64,000 nt of DNA from JBAVVD01 sp049697115 (GCA_049697115.1 JBAVVD010000016.1:1-64000); one strand, 5' to 3'. Shown: positions 43,901 through 52,478, numbered from the stretch's first letter. Notes: generated by a model not told the origin, from the sequence alone. Made by a program: numbers and translations.

Positions 43901-44461
43901 GATATCTTCCAGGCGGGTCAGGTTTTGTTCGGTGCTTTCGAGCTTATTTTCGGCCTGTTTCTTTTTATCCTTGTAGAAAGCCGTGCCGGCCGCTTCTTCA
44001 AGAAGGGCTCTCTTATCTGTCGGCTTCGAGGTGATAAAAAGTCCGATTGCGCCCTGCTCGATGACAAAATATTTGTTTTCGGAAATGGACCTTTTCCAGA
44101 GTTCATCCAGAATGTCCTTGAGGCGGACGGTTTTCCCGTTAACTCTGTACTCGCTTTCCCCGGAGCGGAAGACCCGGTGACTGATGTGGAGTTCTTCTTC
44201 CTCATTTTCCAGAATCAGATTGACATCCGCCATTCCCAGCGGCGGTCTCTTGGCATTCCCGTTGAAGATAACGTCCTCGATTTTTTCTCCCCGGAGGGAT
44301 TTCATCCTCTGCCCGCCCAGAACCCAGAGAATGGAATCGACAAGATTGCTTTTTCCAGTGCCATTTGGCCCGACAACGGCGGTTATCCCCGGGTGGAAAA
44401 GGATTTTCGTCCTTTCAGGGAATGTCTTGAATCCTTGGAGTTCCAGTCTTTTGATAATCAT
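40976..44461 (-). CDS. smc: Chromosome segregation protein SMC
   Basis: A 1161-residue SMC with the usual architecture: Walker A GPNGTGKSNLVD at about 31-42, long coiled coils, a hinge at about 495-640 (from GLFTDLLEADPADVP), and a C-terminal head with the signature LSGGEKSLTSLAFLF and Walker B CILDEVDAALDEAN. It entraps and compacts DNA for chromosome segregation, normally with ScpA/ScpB, which are not in this window. The downstream radical SAM gene overlaps its stop. It is divergent from the PilZ gene across about 100 bases. Confidence 0.97.
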   Translation of the reverse strand: MIIKRLELQGFKTFPERTKILFHPGITAVVGPNGTGKSNLVDSILWVLGGQRMKSLRGEKIEDVIFNGNAKRPPLGMADVNLILENEEEELHISHRVFRSGESEYRVNGKTVRLKDILDELWKRSISENKYFVIEQGAIGLFITSKPTDKRALLEEAAGTAFYKDKKKQAENKLESTEQNLTRLEDIISEVAKAKNSLQRQAHAAEKYRKLRERIRELTAFHFRNKHKQLKNNLKEVQAQYEQCLNGERELLSRTGTEERELNRKRKEAWDIEQSIKHGQENLYSLKSQAAKLEAEAERETKRIEFFEEKREKAVSDAEELRGELGRLEKDLLQAEEDLRSTTQTFRLKRQEAERCEQEYAQIQAQIEPWTKKLEALRNKYLQKLAELTEIKNEEAKAEKEIELVLRQVEKLRTRREEEQARLEATIKELEHRENILAQNHRLREEKETRLAELREALKTTSTVCADLQKKRTDLKEKKEAKVYHLQALKKLQEKEQGAAPGPDLPGTLGLFTDLLEADPADVPLIDVFWKEEAKAAVIPVQDILNRLGGEITGRFLLLSEEKKATIPEEVLGNPEVIGLLKSRLRPKQKIEKYLPQLQEAVLVKDIQAAVRLWLRFPSHNYLSLRGDLLLHSGLLQLGERKEGIFALSQEMKELEKKISLYDSEMLPITAELDQKFEENQRHEEEIKNESGRLASLQKNILDLEKEIALQRAEKENCSANLALLGHELDVLNLDMQGFTQKMEVLTQRMNAVEEEERALKNKVEVEDREFSRHQEKSSQLGQHLAELKGNQDVLQEKMNNLQGLIQSLRQRRESAAAKIQSLEEEVRNSAAEEVRLKEHIQGLLDKRKSLEEEKDRMETTIAQNETRLQQLQKELSEAEIKVGEIRLEQESQKDERIKWEIKKAETERDLINLEETCWQDLKKTLQEIKEEMAEAEAPEVDVETELEAAREDLQKFKAVNLMAEEEYIVHKERCDFLIQQRTDLKESIAQTKEAILKIDEESQNRFLTALDEVNKNFQEIFSLLFKGGQAEVKLQDESNPMESGIDVIAQPPGKKLQNIILLSGGEKSLTSLAFLFALFRYKPTPFCILDEVDAALDEANLARFLELMKKIKEETQFIIITHNYKTMEVADYIYGTTMEEPNITKLFSMKLEKKREEEKS

Positions 44462-44564
44462 AGGGTAAATCCAGAAGGACTTATTTTAAGCAATTTAGAG
44501 TGAATTTAAAACGAAAATTTTTCTTGAATATTTTTGGAGGACATGTAAGACTTAAATCAGTCAA

Positions 44565-44936
44565 ATGAGAGAAGACAAAAGGAAATTTCGAAGGTTTGAA
44601 TGCCTGTTTCCTGTGGAAATTGTCAAGGTCGAAGGGAAAAAGGGAGTCGCGCGGGAAGCCAAAATCGATAACATCTCCAGGGAAGGATTCAAATTGGTCC
44701 TCAGTTTTGATTTCAGCTCTGGCACTGACATTGAGCTCAAAATTCCTATTCCTGGAAAGAGAGCTTCCACTTTGGTCTCTGGGGAAGTTGTCTGGAGCCA
44801 GCAGATGAATAACAAGTGGGAGATTGGCGTCCGAATAAGGGAGATGGACAAAGCGGCTAAGAATGAACTTCTGGATTTGAGTTTTACAGAATGGCGTGAA
44901 AAGATGGAGAAAACAAATAGAAAGAAGAAGCGTTAG
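44565..44936 (+). CDS. PilZ-domain protein
   Basis: A 123-residue single-domain protein. The PilZ c-di-GMP motifs are present: a basic start KRKFRRFECLFPVEIV (R-x-x-x-R type) and DNISREGFKL (D/N-x-S-x-x-G), then the beta-barrel through WSQQMNNKWEIGVRI. It should bind c-di-GMP and relay it to an unknown partner. The ATG at 44565 has no clear ribosome site; a perfect one (GGAGG, 44536-44540) sits before a start-stop ATGTAA at 44543-44548. Divergent from smc. Confidence 0.87.
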   Translation: MREDKRKFRRFECLFPVEIVKVEGKKGVAREAKIDNISREGFKLVLSFDFSSGTDIELKIPIPGKRASTLVSGEVVWSQQMNNKWEIGVRIREMDKAAKNELLDLSFTEWREKMEKTNRKKKR

Positions 44937-45306
44937 CCTCTTCTCTTTCCCCCCCTTTTCTAACCCTTTCCTTTTTCCGAAACCCAGTGAGCCTCACCTT
45001 TTTACCTTTTAGAGTATGTAAATTCCATTGTCTGTCAATGATTTTTGGCGACTTGTCCTATTTTGTCTTATATTGTCGTATATATTACTGAGAATCTTTT
45101 TAAAACATGTCGAATAAAGATACAGGAATTCATTTCTTGGAGATAAAACAGGAAAGGAACAGGACTGAACCATCCGATCAGACGGCGCCGTTGGTGCGGA
45201 AAGCCCGGCCGCATCCCCGAGATGTCAGAACAAGCGCGCAGAGGCTCTTGACAGCGGATACCGATTCCTTTAATTTCTATTTGTTTGAAAAGTGCTATCT
45301 TCGGAT
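44937..45306. other. 370-bp gap before tRNA-Thr
   Basis: A T-rich stretch (44941-45105) is followed by a segment where a 69-codon frame (45107-45316) would run into the tRNA, with no ribosome site, so I do not call it. The only element supported is the tRNA promoter at 45248-45276. Confidence 0.4.
45248..45276 (+). promoter_or_regulatory. Promoter of tRNA-Thr
   Basis: TTGACA (45248-45253), a 17-base spacer and TAATTT (45271-45276), 30 bases before the tRNA. Confidence 0.6.
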
Positions 45307-45379
<73 letters not shown>

Positions 45380-45447
45380 TTTTTCTTTTTCGGGGGGGAT
45401 TGGGTTTGATCCAAATTTTCCGATAGAAAATAAAGATAGGACAAAAT

Positions 45448-45476
45448 TTGACACCTCGTTTATTAGCTGTTATTCT
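45448..45476 (+). promoter_or_regulatory. Promoter of the third Ser/Thr kinase
   Basis: TTGACA (45448-45453), a 17-base spacer and TATTCT (45471-45476), about 30 bases before the start codon at 45507. Confidence 0.6.
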
Positions 45477-45506
45477 TTTACCAAAAATTTAAAGGACCCA
45501 TGGGCC

Positions 45507-48065
45507 ATGAAATGCCCAAAATGCCGAGTGGATTTTCCTGAAGGCTCCTCTTTTTGCCTTCAGTGCGGGACCGCCTTGAAGGCAACCGGTGAGATCTCTT
45601 CTTTTCCAACTCGAACCCTGGAGATTTCGGTCGAGAGACTGGCCGCAGGGGATATCTTTGCCGGCCGGTTCCAGGTCATCGAAGAGCTGGGCAAAGGGGG
45701 GATGGGCCGGGTCTATAGAGCGATGGACGCCAAATTGAATGAAGAGGTAGCCCTCAAACTGATCCAGCCGGATATCGCTTCGGATAGAATAACAGTGGAA
45801 AGATTCAGTAATGAGTTGAAGATTGCCCGCAAAATCATCCACAAAAACGTCGGCCGCATCTATGAACTCATGGAAGATAAGAACACGCTCTTTATCACCA
45901 TGGAATATGTGCCGGGAGAAGATCTGAAGAGTTTCATCCGGAGGTCCGGGACGTTGAGCCTGGGCAAAGCGCTTTTTATTGCGCAGCAGATCTGCAGAGG
46001 ACTGGCCGAAGCCCACAGACAGGGAATAGTTCACCGTGACCTTAAGCCCCAGAACATCATGATTGATAAAGAGGGGAATGCGAAAATTATGGATTTTGGG
46101 ATCGCCAGAAATATTCAGGCCGAGGGAATAACCGAAGCGGGAATGGTGATCGGGACTCCGGAATACATGTCTCCCGAGCAGGTCAGCGGGGAGAATGTCG
46201 ATCCGCGTTCAGACATTTATTCTCTGGGAGTCATTCTTTATGAGATGCTCACCGGCCGGGTTCCATTTAAAGGGGAGACGTCTTGGAGTATCGCTTTAAA
46301 GCAAAAGACGGAAAGGCCCTCAGACCCGCGGCAAATCAATACCCAGATACCCGAGGACCTCAGCCGGCTCATCCTGAGATCTTTGGAGAAAGAAAGGGAG
46401 AAAAGGTTTCAGAGCGCCGAGGATATGCGGACTGCGCTGGGAAGAATCGGAGAAAGAATTCAAGCCGGGGATATGGAGACAGCGGGCCGGAGAATGACCA
46501 AAAAGGCCGGGAGAAGAGTGCTTAAACCTCTTGTTATTCCCTGGCTAGCGGTTGCATCTCTGTTTGTTCTCCTTGGATTTTTCCTTGTCCGCGGTATTCT
46601 GCAGAAGGAGGATATCGGCGCGGGCTTCGGCAAAATAGGAAGATGGAAAAATTCCATTGCCGTCCTCCCCTTTAAACCCATCGGTTCCCAGGAAGACCTG
46701 GAGCCGATCTGTGAAGGGATGACAGAGGCGGTCATAGTTAAGCTCGGGACCATAAGCGAGCTGAAGGTCGTCCCTTATCCGACCATGCGGCGCTACCGGA
46801 AATCGGACAAATCCCTTAAGGAAATAGGAAAGGAGCTCGATGTTGAGACCGTTCTGTCTTCCAGTCTTCAGAAAGAGGGAAACAATATATCCATCCATGC
46901 CCAGCTGGTTAAAGCCAGCAAAGATTTTATCCTCTGGTCGCGCTCTTACCAGGAGGAGTTCAACAGTTGGTTTGAAGTCCAGGATACAATCTCCATGATA
47001 ATCGCCGATACTCTGGATGTTCGGTTCGCCAATGAAACCTTCGAGGCCATAACCAGAAGGGAAGTCAGTCATCCCGAAGCGTATAAAGCCTATCTTCGGG
47101 GCAGACATTTCGAGAGAAAATATTTCGATACTCTTGACCCGGAGAATTTGAATGAGGCCATGAAGAACTATGAGAAAGCCGTGGAGATCTCCAGGGATTA
47201 CGCCCTGGCCTATTGGGGATTGGGGAATGTCTATCAGACCCATTTTGTCGAAGGAGAGAATATCAAAGACTTCAGGTTAATGCTCCATTATTATACAAAA
47301 GCCCATGAAGCGGACCCGGATTTAGCTGAGGCCAATTCCGGCCTGGGCTGGGCGTCTTTTTACCAGGAAAATTGGAATGATGCTTATTTTTACTACAAAA
47401 GATCTCTGGAGCTCGATCCGAACAATCCGGAGATTCATTTTCATGTGGCGGCTTTTTTAAGGGACATCGGTCTCTATCACCAGGCGATTGAATACTATAG
47501 GCGCGCGCTGGAGCTCGACCCGGTTTCCACAGAGTATCTTAAGCTGTGCGCCCGATGCTACATGTATGCGGGAGAATTTGAGAGAGCGGCCTCACTCCTC
47601 AAAGAAGCCCTCGAGATCGAGCCGAACGATGTGGACCTCTGTCTTTTTTATGCACGGCAGCTCATCATGATGAGAAAATACGGAGATGCGGAGAAAGAGA
47701 TCGAAAGGGCGGAGGCGCTTGAGCCGCAAAATGAAAATATTTCCTATATTTGGGCGCTTATCTATGCCGTGAAGGGGGAGAAAGAGAAAGCTCTGGCCAT
47801 CGTTAAAGACATCGATCCTATTTTCTACACTCATCTTTTGTCCAGCATTTATTCTCTTCTTGGGATGAAAGAGGAAGCGCTCCGCAACATCCAGGAAGCC
47901 ATTCAGAATGGATTCCATAAATTGAAAACCTATCCCTATTCCTATCTCATTCTCATCAAAAATCAATCTTATGACAACCTCCGCAGCGACCCGAGGTTTA
48001 AAAAAATGGTCAAAGAGGAGGAAGCGAAATACAGACAAAAGAAAAGAACGTATGGGAATTTATAA
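45507..48065 (+). CDS. Zinc-ribbon Ser/Thr kinase with TolB-like and TPR domains (paralogue 3)
   Basis: The largest of the three paralogues, 852 residues. The zinc ribbon (C3, C6, C17, C20) and kinase domain (about 50-315; GKGGMGRVYR, HRDLKPQN, DFG, TPEYMSPEQ) are followed by a membrane helix (about 345-365). A TolB/CadC-like domain (about 385-510) opens with SIAVLPFKPIGSQEDLEPIC, and at least six TPR units run to the end (for example AIEYYRRALELDPVSTEYL). The TolB-like part plus TPRs should lie outside and sense or bind a ligand, relaying to the inner kinase. AAAGGA precedes the ATG. All catalytic residues are intact. Confidence 0.93.
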   Translation: MKCPKCRVDFPEGSSFCLQCGTALKATGEISSFPTRTLEISVERLAAGDIFAGRFQVIEELGKGGMGRVYRAMDAKLNEEVALKLIQPDIASDRITVERFSNELKIARKIIHKNVGRIYELMEDKNTLFITMEYVPGEDLKSFIRRSGTLSLGKALFIAQQICRGLAEAHRQGIVHRDLKPQNIMIDKEGNAKIMDFGIARNIQAEGITEAGMVIGTPEYMSPEQVSGENVDPRSDIYSLGVILYEMLTGRVPFKGETSWSIALKQKTERPSDPRQINTQIPEDLSRLILRSLEKEREKRFQSAEDMRTALGRIGERIQAGDMETAGRRMTKKAGRRVLKPLVIPWLAVASLFVLLGFFLVRGILQKEDIGAGFGKIGRWKNSIAVLPFKPIGSQEDLEPICEGMTEAVIVKLGTISELKVVPYPTMRRYRKSDKSLKEIGKELDVETVLSSSLQKEGNNISIHAQLVKASKDFILWSRSYQEEFNSWFEVQDTISMIIADTLDVRFANETFEAITRREVSHPEAYKAYLRGRHFERKYFDTLDPENLNEAMKNYEKAVEISRDYALAYWGLGNVYQTHFVEGENIKDFRLMLHYYTKAHEADPDLAEANSGLGWASFYQENWNDAYFYYKRSLELDPNNPEIHFHVAAFLRDIGLYHQAIEYYRRALELDPVSTEYLKLCARCYMYAGEFERAASLLKEALEIEPNDVDLCLFYARQLIMMRKYGDAEKEIERAEALEPQNENISYIWALIYAVKGEKEKALAIVKDIDPIFYTHLLSSIYSLLGMKEEALRNIQEAIQNGFHKLKTYPYSYLILIKNQSYDNLRSDPRFKKMVKEEEAKYRQKKRTYGNL

Positions 48066-48147
48066 GGCTGTGCCATTGGCAGTCATAGACAGTTTTTCTA
48101 CCTGTTCATAAATCGGTATTTTAAGCTTTACAGGAAAGGAGGGAAGG

Positions 48148-48567
48148 ATGAGCTTAAAGAGAGCCGAGGCAAAACTTAAGGCCAAGCTCCAGGAAGATTA
48201 CAAACAGCTCAAGAAATTGTTCCAGGCCGGCCGGTTCCGGGAGATGGCTAGACTGTTAGGAGAGCACACGGAGCTTGTTTCCCCTGAAGGAAGGAGGGTC
48301 AGAGGAAAGGATTCTCTGGAGAGGTACTGGGCATCGGCTAAAAAAGGGAGAAGGAAATGGGTGGAATTCAAGTCCGTCTGCGTTTATGTCAGTGAAGTCA
48401 AAAATGTCAGGGAAAAAAAGAATCCCAGTCAGACGGTTATCCATACGGCGCATGAGATTACTGAATTCCGCCTGCTGTCCACCGAACCTGGAGGAGCGGT
48501 CGTCAATTGCACGGGAAGCTGGGAGCGGAGCCTGTGTCATCCGCGGGCGTGTTTATGGATTATTTAA
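48148..48567 (+). CDS. SnoaL/NTF2-like small protein
   Basis: A 139-residue protein with an NTF2/SnoaL-like layout: an N-terminal helix (KLKAKLQEDYKQLKKLFQAG), a VSPEGRRVRGKDSLERYWAS segment, then beta strands ending in VVNCTGSWERSLCHP. This fold can be catalytic or a simple binding domain; no catalytic dyad is evident. AAAGGAGG lies upstream of the ATG. It follows the third kinase by 80 bases and may be co-transcribed. Confidence 0.65.
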   Translation: MSLKRAEAKLKAKLQEDYKQLKKLFQAGRFREMARLLGEHTELVSPEGRRVRGKDSLERYWASAKKGRRKWVEFKSVCVYVSEVKNVREKKNPSQTVIHTAHEITEFRLLSTEPGGAVVNCTGSWERSLCHPRACLWII

Positions 48568-48604
48568 TACAAAGGATGATGGTGTTTGTCCGAGTCACGC
48601 CCTT

Positions 48605-48838
48605 TTAGGGCCTTTTCCTCCGGCTGAACCAGAGATTGAAAGCCGCCAGAAAGACTGACACAGTCAGGACGGCGGCCCACATGGCTTTTTCGCTCAGCCA
48701 GATAAATATGTCCCTGCTGACCGGACTTGTATAGGACGCGTTTCGGTCGATCCGGCTCTCGATACTCAAGATCTTATCCTGGCTCCATTGGTAATCGGAT
48801 CTTTGAAGAGTTTGGCAGACTCTATATTTCAGGGACAT
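48605..48838 (-). CDS. Possible small membrane protein
   Basis: A 77-codon frame on the minus strand encodes a polar N-terminus and one C-terminal hydrophobic helix (AMWAAVLTVSVFLAAFNLWF) ending in SRRKRP. The helix-plus-basic-tail end is protein-like, but the ribosome site is poor (AGG about 8 bases before the ATG) and I recognise no family. Confidence 0.35.
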   Translation of the reverse strand: MSLKYRVCQTLQRSDYQWSQDKILSIESRIDRNASYTSPVSRDIFIWLSEKAMWAAVLTVSVFLAAFNLWFSRRKRP

Positions 48839-48919
48839 GAACCTGATTTTACCAAATTCTTACAGGGACTCTCCAGAGCCACCTATTGAGTGATGTTTAT
48901 GCCTTGGGGTAACTCTTGT

Positions 48920-48938
48920 CATGTCTTGTCTTGACATG
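48920..48938 (+). promoter_or_regulatory. Dyad over the -35 region of the XRE-ImmA gene
   Basis: CATGTC (48920-48925), a 7-base spacer and CATGTC inverted (GACATG, 48933-48938) form a perfect inverted repeat. TTGACA (48931-48936) inside it is a likely -35 box, so binding would repress the gene. Autoregulation by the HTH protein is likely. Confidence 0.5.
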
Positions 48939-48982
48939 GTCCGGACAGCATGTTAATCTTGCGCCGAATGGGGTTGAGCCAA

Positions 48983-50041
48983 ATGCCAGACACCCGTATC
49001 TTCAGCGCCAAACTCAAAAAATTGAGGGAAGAGACCGGCCTCAGTCAGAGTGCCTTGGCCAGAGCCCTCGGCCTTTCCAGCGTGTATATTTCGCGCCTTG
49101 AAGCCGGGAAACGGATGCCCAGCTTTTCCACACTCCAAAAAATCGCGACTTATCTCAACAAGGACATCGCCTATTTCTTTGAGAGAAAAGAAGATATTTT
49201 TGATCGACTCTTCCAGGCCGAAGGGCTTGACCCTCGCGCCAGGGATGAGTTCCATAAATTCCGCCGCTACTCTGAAGAATATCTGCGCCTTGAAGCGGTC
49301 ACCGGACGCCGACTCGAGCTAGCGCCGCTCTATGCAAATGTTTCACCCGAGCGCATGGCTGACGAAGAGCGCCGCCGCCTCGGCTTGGGCGAAGAGCCTA
49401 TCCGGGACATATTCGCCCTCTGTGAAATGAACGGCTGCCGCATTCTCCGCATGCCTTTGAACGAGGAATACAAGGTGGCCGGCGTTTTTATCTATCTCGA
49501 AGTCAAAGGAGCCGCTTTCGCCCTTGTGAACAGCGCCCAATCTGTGGGCCGCCAGGTTTTCAGTGCCGCCCATGAATATGGCCATTATCTCAAAGACCGC
49601 CTTGAAAGCCCGGTCATCGACAATCCGGATATGTTCATTGATGAGTATGTCTCTCTCTATCATCCCAGGGAACAATTCGCTCAGGCTTTTGCGGCCCGCT
49701 TCCTTATGCCTCCAGGCAAGATCCAGGAGATCGTCGCCAAGGACCTGCGTTCTCAAAAATTGTCATTCAACCAGGTCCTCTATCTCAAACGGTATTTTGG
49801 AGTCAGCCCGCTGTCCGTGCTGAGTTCGCTCCGCAGCCTGAATTATCTATCCCGCTCCCAGCTCAACGAATACCGGAAGCTCGATCCGGCGGCGCGTGAA
49901 AAAGAGCTCTTTGGAAATATCGGGAATGGGAACGAAGGGAAAGCGGCGGAAAGCCGGATCAGAAAAAGTCAAAAAAAGATCATTCCCTCTGACCGCTTCA
50001 AGCTCCTTCAGCAGGAAGCCGCCCGTATAAAAGAGAAATGA
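48983..50041 (+). CDS. XRE-HTH regulator fused to ImmA/IrrE metallopeptidase
   Basis: A 352-residue protein. The N-terminal XRE helix-turn-helix (about 8-62: KLKKLREETGLSQSALARAL, then SSVYISRLEAGKRMPS) is joined to an ImmA/IrrE-type zinc peptidase with HEYGHYL (HExxH) and a downstream Glu-rich EQFAQAFAARFLMP segment that supplies the third ligand. Such proteins cleave repressors or act as self-controlling stress regulators. I start at the ATG at 48983; ATGs at 48950 and 48968 are in frame but have no better site. No toxin or phage partner is adjacent. Confidence 0.88.
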   Translation: MPDTRIFSAKLKKLREETGLSQSALARALGLSSVYISRLEAGKRMPSFSTLQKIATYLNKDIAYFFERKEDIFDRLFQAEGLDPRARDEFHKFRRYSEEYLRLEAVTGRRLELAPLYANVSPERMADEERRRLGLGEEPIRDIFALCEMNGCRILRMPLNEEYKVAGVFIYLEVKGAAFALVNSAQSVGRQVFSAAHEYGHYLKDRLESPVIDNPDMFIDEYVSLYHPREQFAQAFAARFLMPPGKIQEIVAKDLRSQKLSFNQVLYLKRYFGVSPLSVLSSLRSLNYLSRSQLNEYRKLDPAAREKELFGNIGNGNEGKAAESRIRKSQKKIIPSDRFKLLQQEAARIKEK

Positions 50042-50061
50042 GCATTCACGCAGAGGAACTT

Positions 50062-51012
50062 TTACCGGGGCAGGCGGAAAGTGATTTTTTTACTCCGGAA
50101 GAGGGTAACACGTCCGCCGATGGGAATGGCCATCAGGTCCCTTGGAATGTTGTGGCCGAAATTGGAGACTGCTAAAATCGGCAGCGGATATCCGTGCCGG
50201 CGCCTCCAGCGGAGGACATCGCTCAGATAGGCCATAACAAACTTGAGGGCTTCTTTCTGGCACTTTTTATAGTTTGAATTTTTACTGTACTGGCTCAGAG
50301 AGCCGACGACGATTCCCTTGATTTTCTTCAGAACGAGGTGTCTGCGCAGGGCGGCCAGAAGGCGATGCAGGTCCTCGACATCGATCTGGATATCCTCAAT
50401 GAACAGAATGTGCCGCCTCCAGCTGAACTTGGGAGGAGTGCCTCGGTTGAGGTAGTTCACAAAGGTGGAGAGGTTCCCTCCAATGGGAATGCCCGAAATC
50501 CTCCTTGGTGGAGGAGGAGTGAGCCAGCGGGAGCCCTGGTATTGAATTTCCTCTCCCTGAATCAATGAAAATATCTTTTTAAAGTTCCCCTTTCCCACAC
50601 GGAGCGATGGGAAATAGATGACAGGAACGCGGGAGCTGTAATAGATTTCGTTGATTAAAAATGTGAAGTCTGAGAAGCCGACAAAAATCGGCCGCCGGTT
50701 CCGGATGATTCGGTAGTCGGTCTTATCGATCTTAAAAGCCAGGTCTTCGGCTCCTGTCCCACCGGCCACGGAAATAATTAAATCATACTGCCTGATCGCT
50801 TTCTTAAGATCCTCCAACCTTTCCTCGGCAGAAGCTGTGACATGGTCGATCTTTTCATCACTAGAAAAAAGATAGTTGCTTTGATGGACATCCTTGACTC
50901 CCAGGAATTTTTTGAGGAGGTTTGTCGTTTTTCGAAGGGCGCTTTTCTCAGTTCTGGGAAGACAAGTAGATGGAGCAATAAAACAGGCTTCTCGAATTTT
51001 CCTTTCTGCCAT
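50062..51012 (-). CDS. LD-carboxypeptidase (peptidase S66) family protein
   Basis: A 316-residue S66 protein. In LdcA a Ser-Glu-His triad removes the terminal D-Ala from the tetrapeptide of recycled murein; here Ser114 in FVGFSDFT fits the nucleophile, Glu in LFIEDIQIDVEDL the acid, and His in VSNFGHNIP the base. The IPIGGNLS motif is also conserved. Other members (MccF) cleave microcin C or aminoacyl adenylates. The sequence is more basic than typical LdcA. It is transcribed alone, divergent from a cyclase gene. Confidence 0.82.
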   Translation of the reverse strand: MAERKIREACFIAPSTCLPRTEKSALRKTTNLLKKFLGVKDVHQSNYLFSSDEKIDHVTASAEERLEDLKKAIRQYDLIISVAGGTGAEDLAFKIDKTDYRIIRNRRPIFVGFSDFTFLINEIYYSSRVPVIYFPSLRVGKGNFKKIFSLIQGEEIQYQGSRWLTPPPPRRISGIPIGGNLSTFVNYLNRGTPPKFSWRRHILFIEDIQIDVEDLHRLLAALRRHLVLKKIKGIVVGSLSQYSKNSNYKKCQKEALKFVMAYLSDVLRWRRRHGYPLPILAVSNFGHNIPRDLMAIPIGGRVTLFRSKKITFRLPR

Positions 51013-51315
51013 TGCCGTTAGAAGTTTAATAGACTAGCAGAAAATGACCGGCCTATCAATAGCCTTTTTTATGTCAAAATGGGGTCAAATGACGGCTAAC
51101 TTATTGACAATAAATAAATTAATTGAATAATAAAATATTTTTTCAGGGAGAGGCGTTCCTTTCTTCTTTCGGATTTGAAGCGGACCAATTTCCGGCTAAT
51201 TTCATTCGTATCAATAGGTTATCCAGTGCTGTCGCGCATTTTTACTTTTTGACTTCTATTTTTATCTCCATATTTACTTTTATGGTGTATAGTATTCCTG
51301 ATGAGGAGGGACGGA
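51013..51315. other. Divergent intergenic region (303 bp)
   Basis: It lies between the LD-carboxypeptidase (left) and the cyclase (right). It is AT-rich, with two plausible rightward promoters: TTGACA (51104-51109) with TAATAA 18 bases on, and TTGACT near 51246 with TATTTA 16 bases on. I see no gene in it. Confidence 0.4.
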
Positions 51316-52131
51316 ATGAAAAAACAAAGATTTCTTATTGAAAAAGCAATGTTTTTTCCCCTTGTCTGTCTGGTCAGCTCTGGCCTTGTTTTGTTTTCAG
51401 CCGGACAGAAATCTCAAACGAAGCTTTTGGAAATGACCTACGCTTATGGTGAGGACACGATTTACTGGCCGACGGCAAGACCTTTTCACCTGGAAAAGTT
51501 GGCCTGGGGAATTTCCGAAGGAGGTTGGTGGTATGCGTCTAACGAATACAGTGCTTCTGAGCACGGCGGGACTCATGTGGATGCGCCGATCCATTTTGCC
51601 GAAAAAGGCCGGACGATAGACCAGATTCCGCTCGAAGAATGGATCGGGCCGGCGGTTAAAATCGATGTCACCTCTCAGTGTGAGAATAACAGGGACTATC
51701 TTCTTTCAAAAGAAGATATTGAGAATTGGGAAAAAGAATTCGGGAGGATTCCCGAAGGATCCTGGGTCATCATGTACACCGGCATCGGCACACAGTATTA
51801 TCCAGATAAGAAAAAAGTCTTGGGGACGGATAGAACGGGAATAGACGCCCTCCCGGAATTGAGCTTTCCCGGCTTTGGGCCTGAGTCGGTCGAGTTTTTA
51901 ATCCGGGAGCGGAACATCAGAGGAATCGCCATCGATACGCCGAGTATCGATGCGGGTAGATCGAAAGATTTTAAAGTCCATCAGATTCTCTGCGGAGCCA
52001 ACAGGCTGGCTCTTGAAAATATCGCCAACCTGGATCAACTTCCTCCAAAAGGAGCCCGACTCTATGTTATTCCAATGCGGATTAAAGAAGGAACTGGGGC
52101 GCCGGCCAGGGTTTTTGCCGTCCTTGAATAA
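51316..52131 (+). CDS. Secreted cyclase/kynurenine formamidase-family hydrolase
   Basis: A 271-residue protein with a signal peptide and the metal-binding motif HGGTHVDAPIHF (H-G-G-T-H-x-D-x-P-x-H) of the cyclase family. Further conserved pieces are GSWVIMYTGIG and AIDTPSIDAG. Family members hydrolyse N-formylkynurenine or small cyclic amides, usually in the cytoplasm; export here is unusual. The ATG at 51316 is preceded by a strong GAGGAGGG site. The substrate is not evident from context. Confidence 0.85.
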   Translation: MKKQRFLIEKAMFFPLVCLVSSGLVLFSAGQKSQTKLLEMTYAYGEDTIYWPTARPFHLEKLAWGISEGGWWYASNEYSASEHGGTHVDAPIHFAEKGRTIDQIPLEEWIGPAVKIDVTSQCENNRDYLLSKEDIENWEKEFGRIPEGSWVIMYTGIGTQYYPDKKKVLGTDRTGIDALPELSFPGFGPESVEFLIRERNIRGIAIDTPSIDAGRSKDFKVHQILCGANRLALENIANLDQLPPKGARLYVIPMRIKEGTGAPARVFAVLE

Positions 52132-52182
52132 TCGGACGAGTGGGACAATTATTGTTCCGTGACTTCTGTGATGGGATTCATT

Positions 52183-52467
52183 TCAATTGTCTCCTTCCAG
52201 TAAAATTATGAGTGCTTTCCGGATTTGTTCGTCGGCGATCCTGTAACAAATTCTATTTTTTTCCCGCCGCCCGGCGATAATTCCAGCCTGTTTCAGGACT
52301 TTAAGATGTTGGGAAACATTCGGCTGGGAGAGCCTCAGGCATTTTTTCGCCTCGGTAACGCAGCATTCCTCTTTCATGAGTCTTTCCATCAGTTGGATCC
52401 TTGCCGGATGGGCCAAGGCCTTAATTTTTCTTGAAAGATGAAGGTGCGTGGGAAACCGTTTTTTCAT
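52183..52467 (-). CDS. ArsR-family transcriptional regulator
   Basis: A 94-residue winged-helix repressor. The order is HPARIQLMERLMKEECCVTEA, the recognition helix RLSQPNVSQHLKVLKQAGII and the wing REKNRICYRI. A CC pair at about 35-36 lies where ArsR/SmtB relatives bind metal or thiol ligands (ELCV). It is probably a redox- or metal-responsive self-repressor. No metal-resistance gene is next to it. The start follows GGAG, and the operator lies just upstream. Confidence 0.9.
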   Translation of the reverse strand: MKKRFPTHLHLSRKIKALAHPARIQLMERLMKEECCVTEAKKCLRLSQPNVSQHLKVLKQAGIIAGRREKNRICYRIADEQIRKALIILLEGDN

Positions 52468-52478
52468 TTCCTGCTCCT

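Noticed and set aside
51123..51341. 72-codon frame upstream of the cyclase
   Set aside because: AT-rich, no ribosome site, and overlaps the better-supported start of the cyclase gene.
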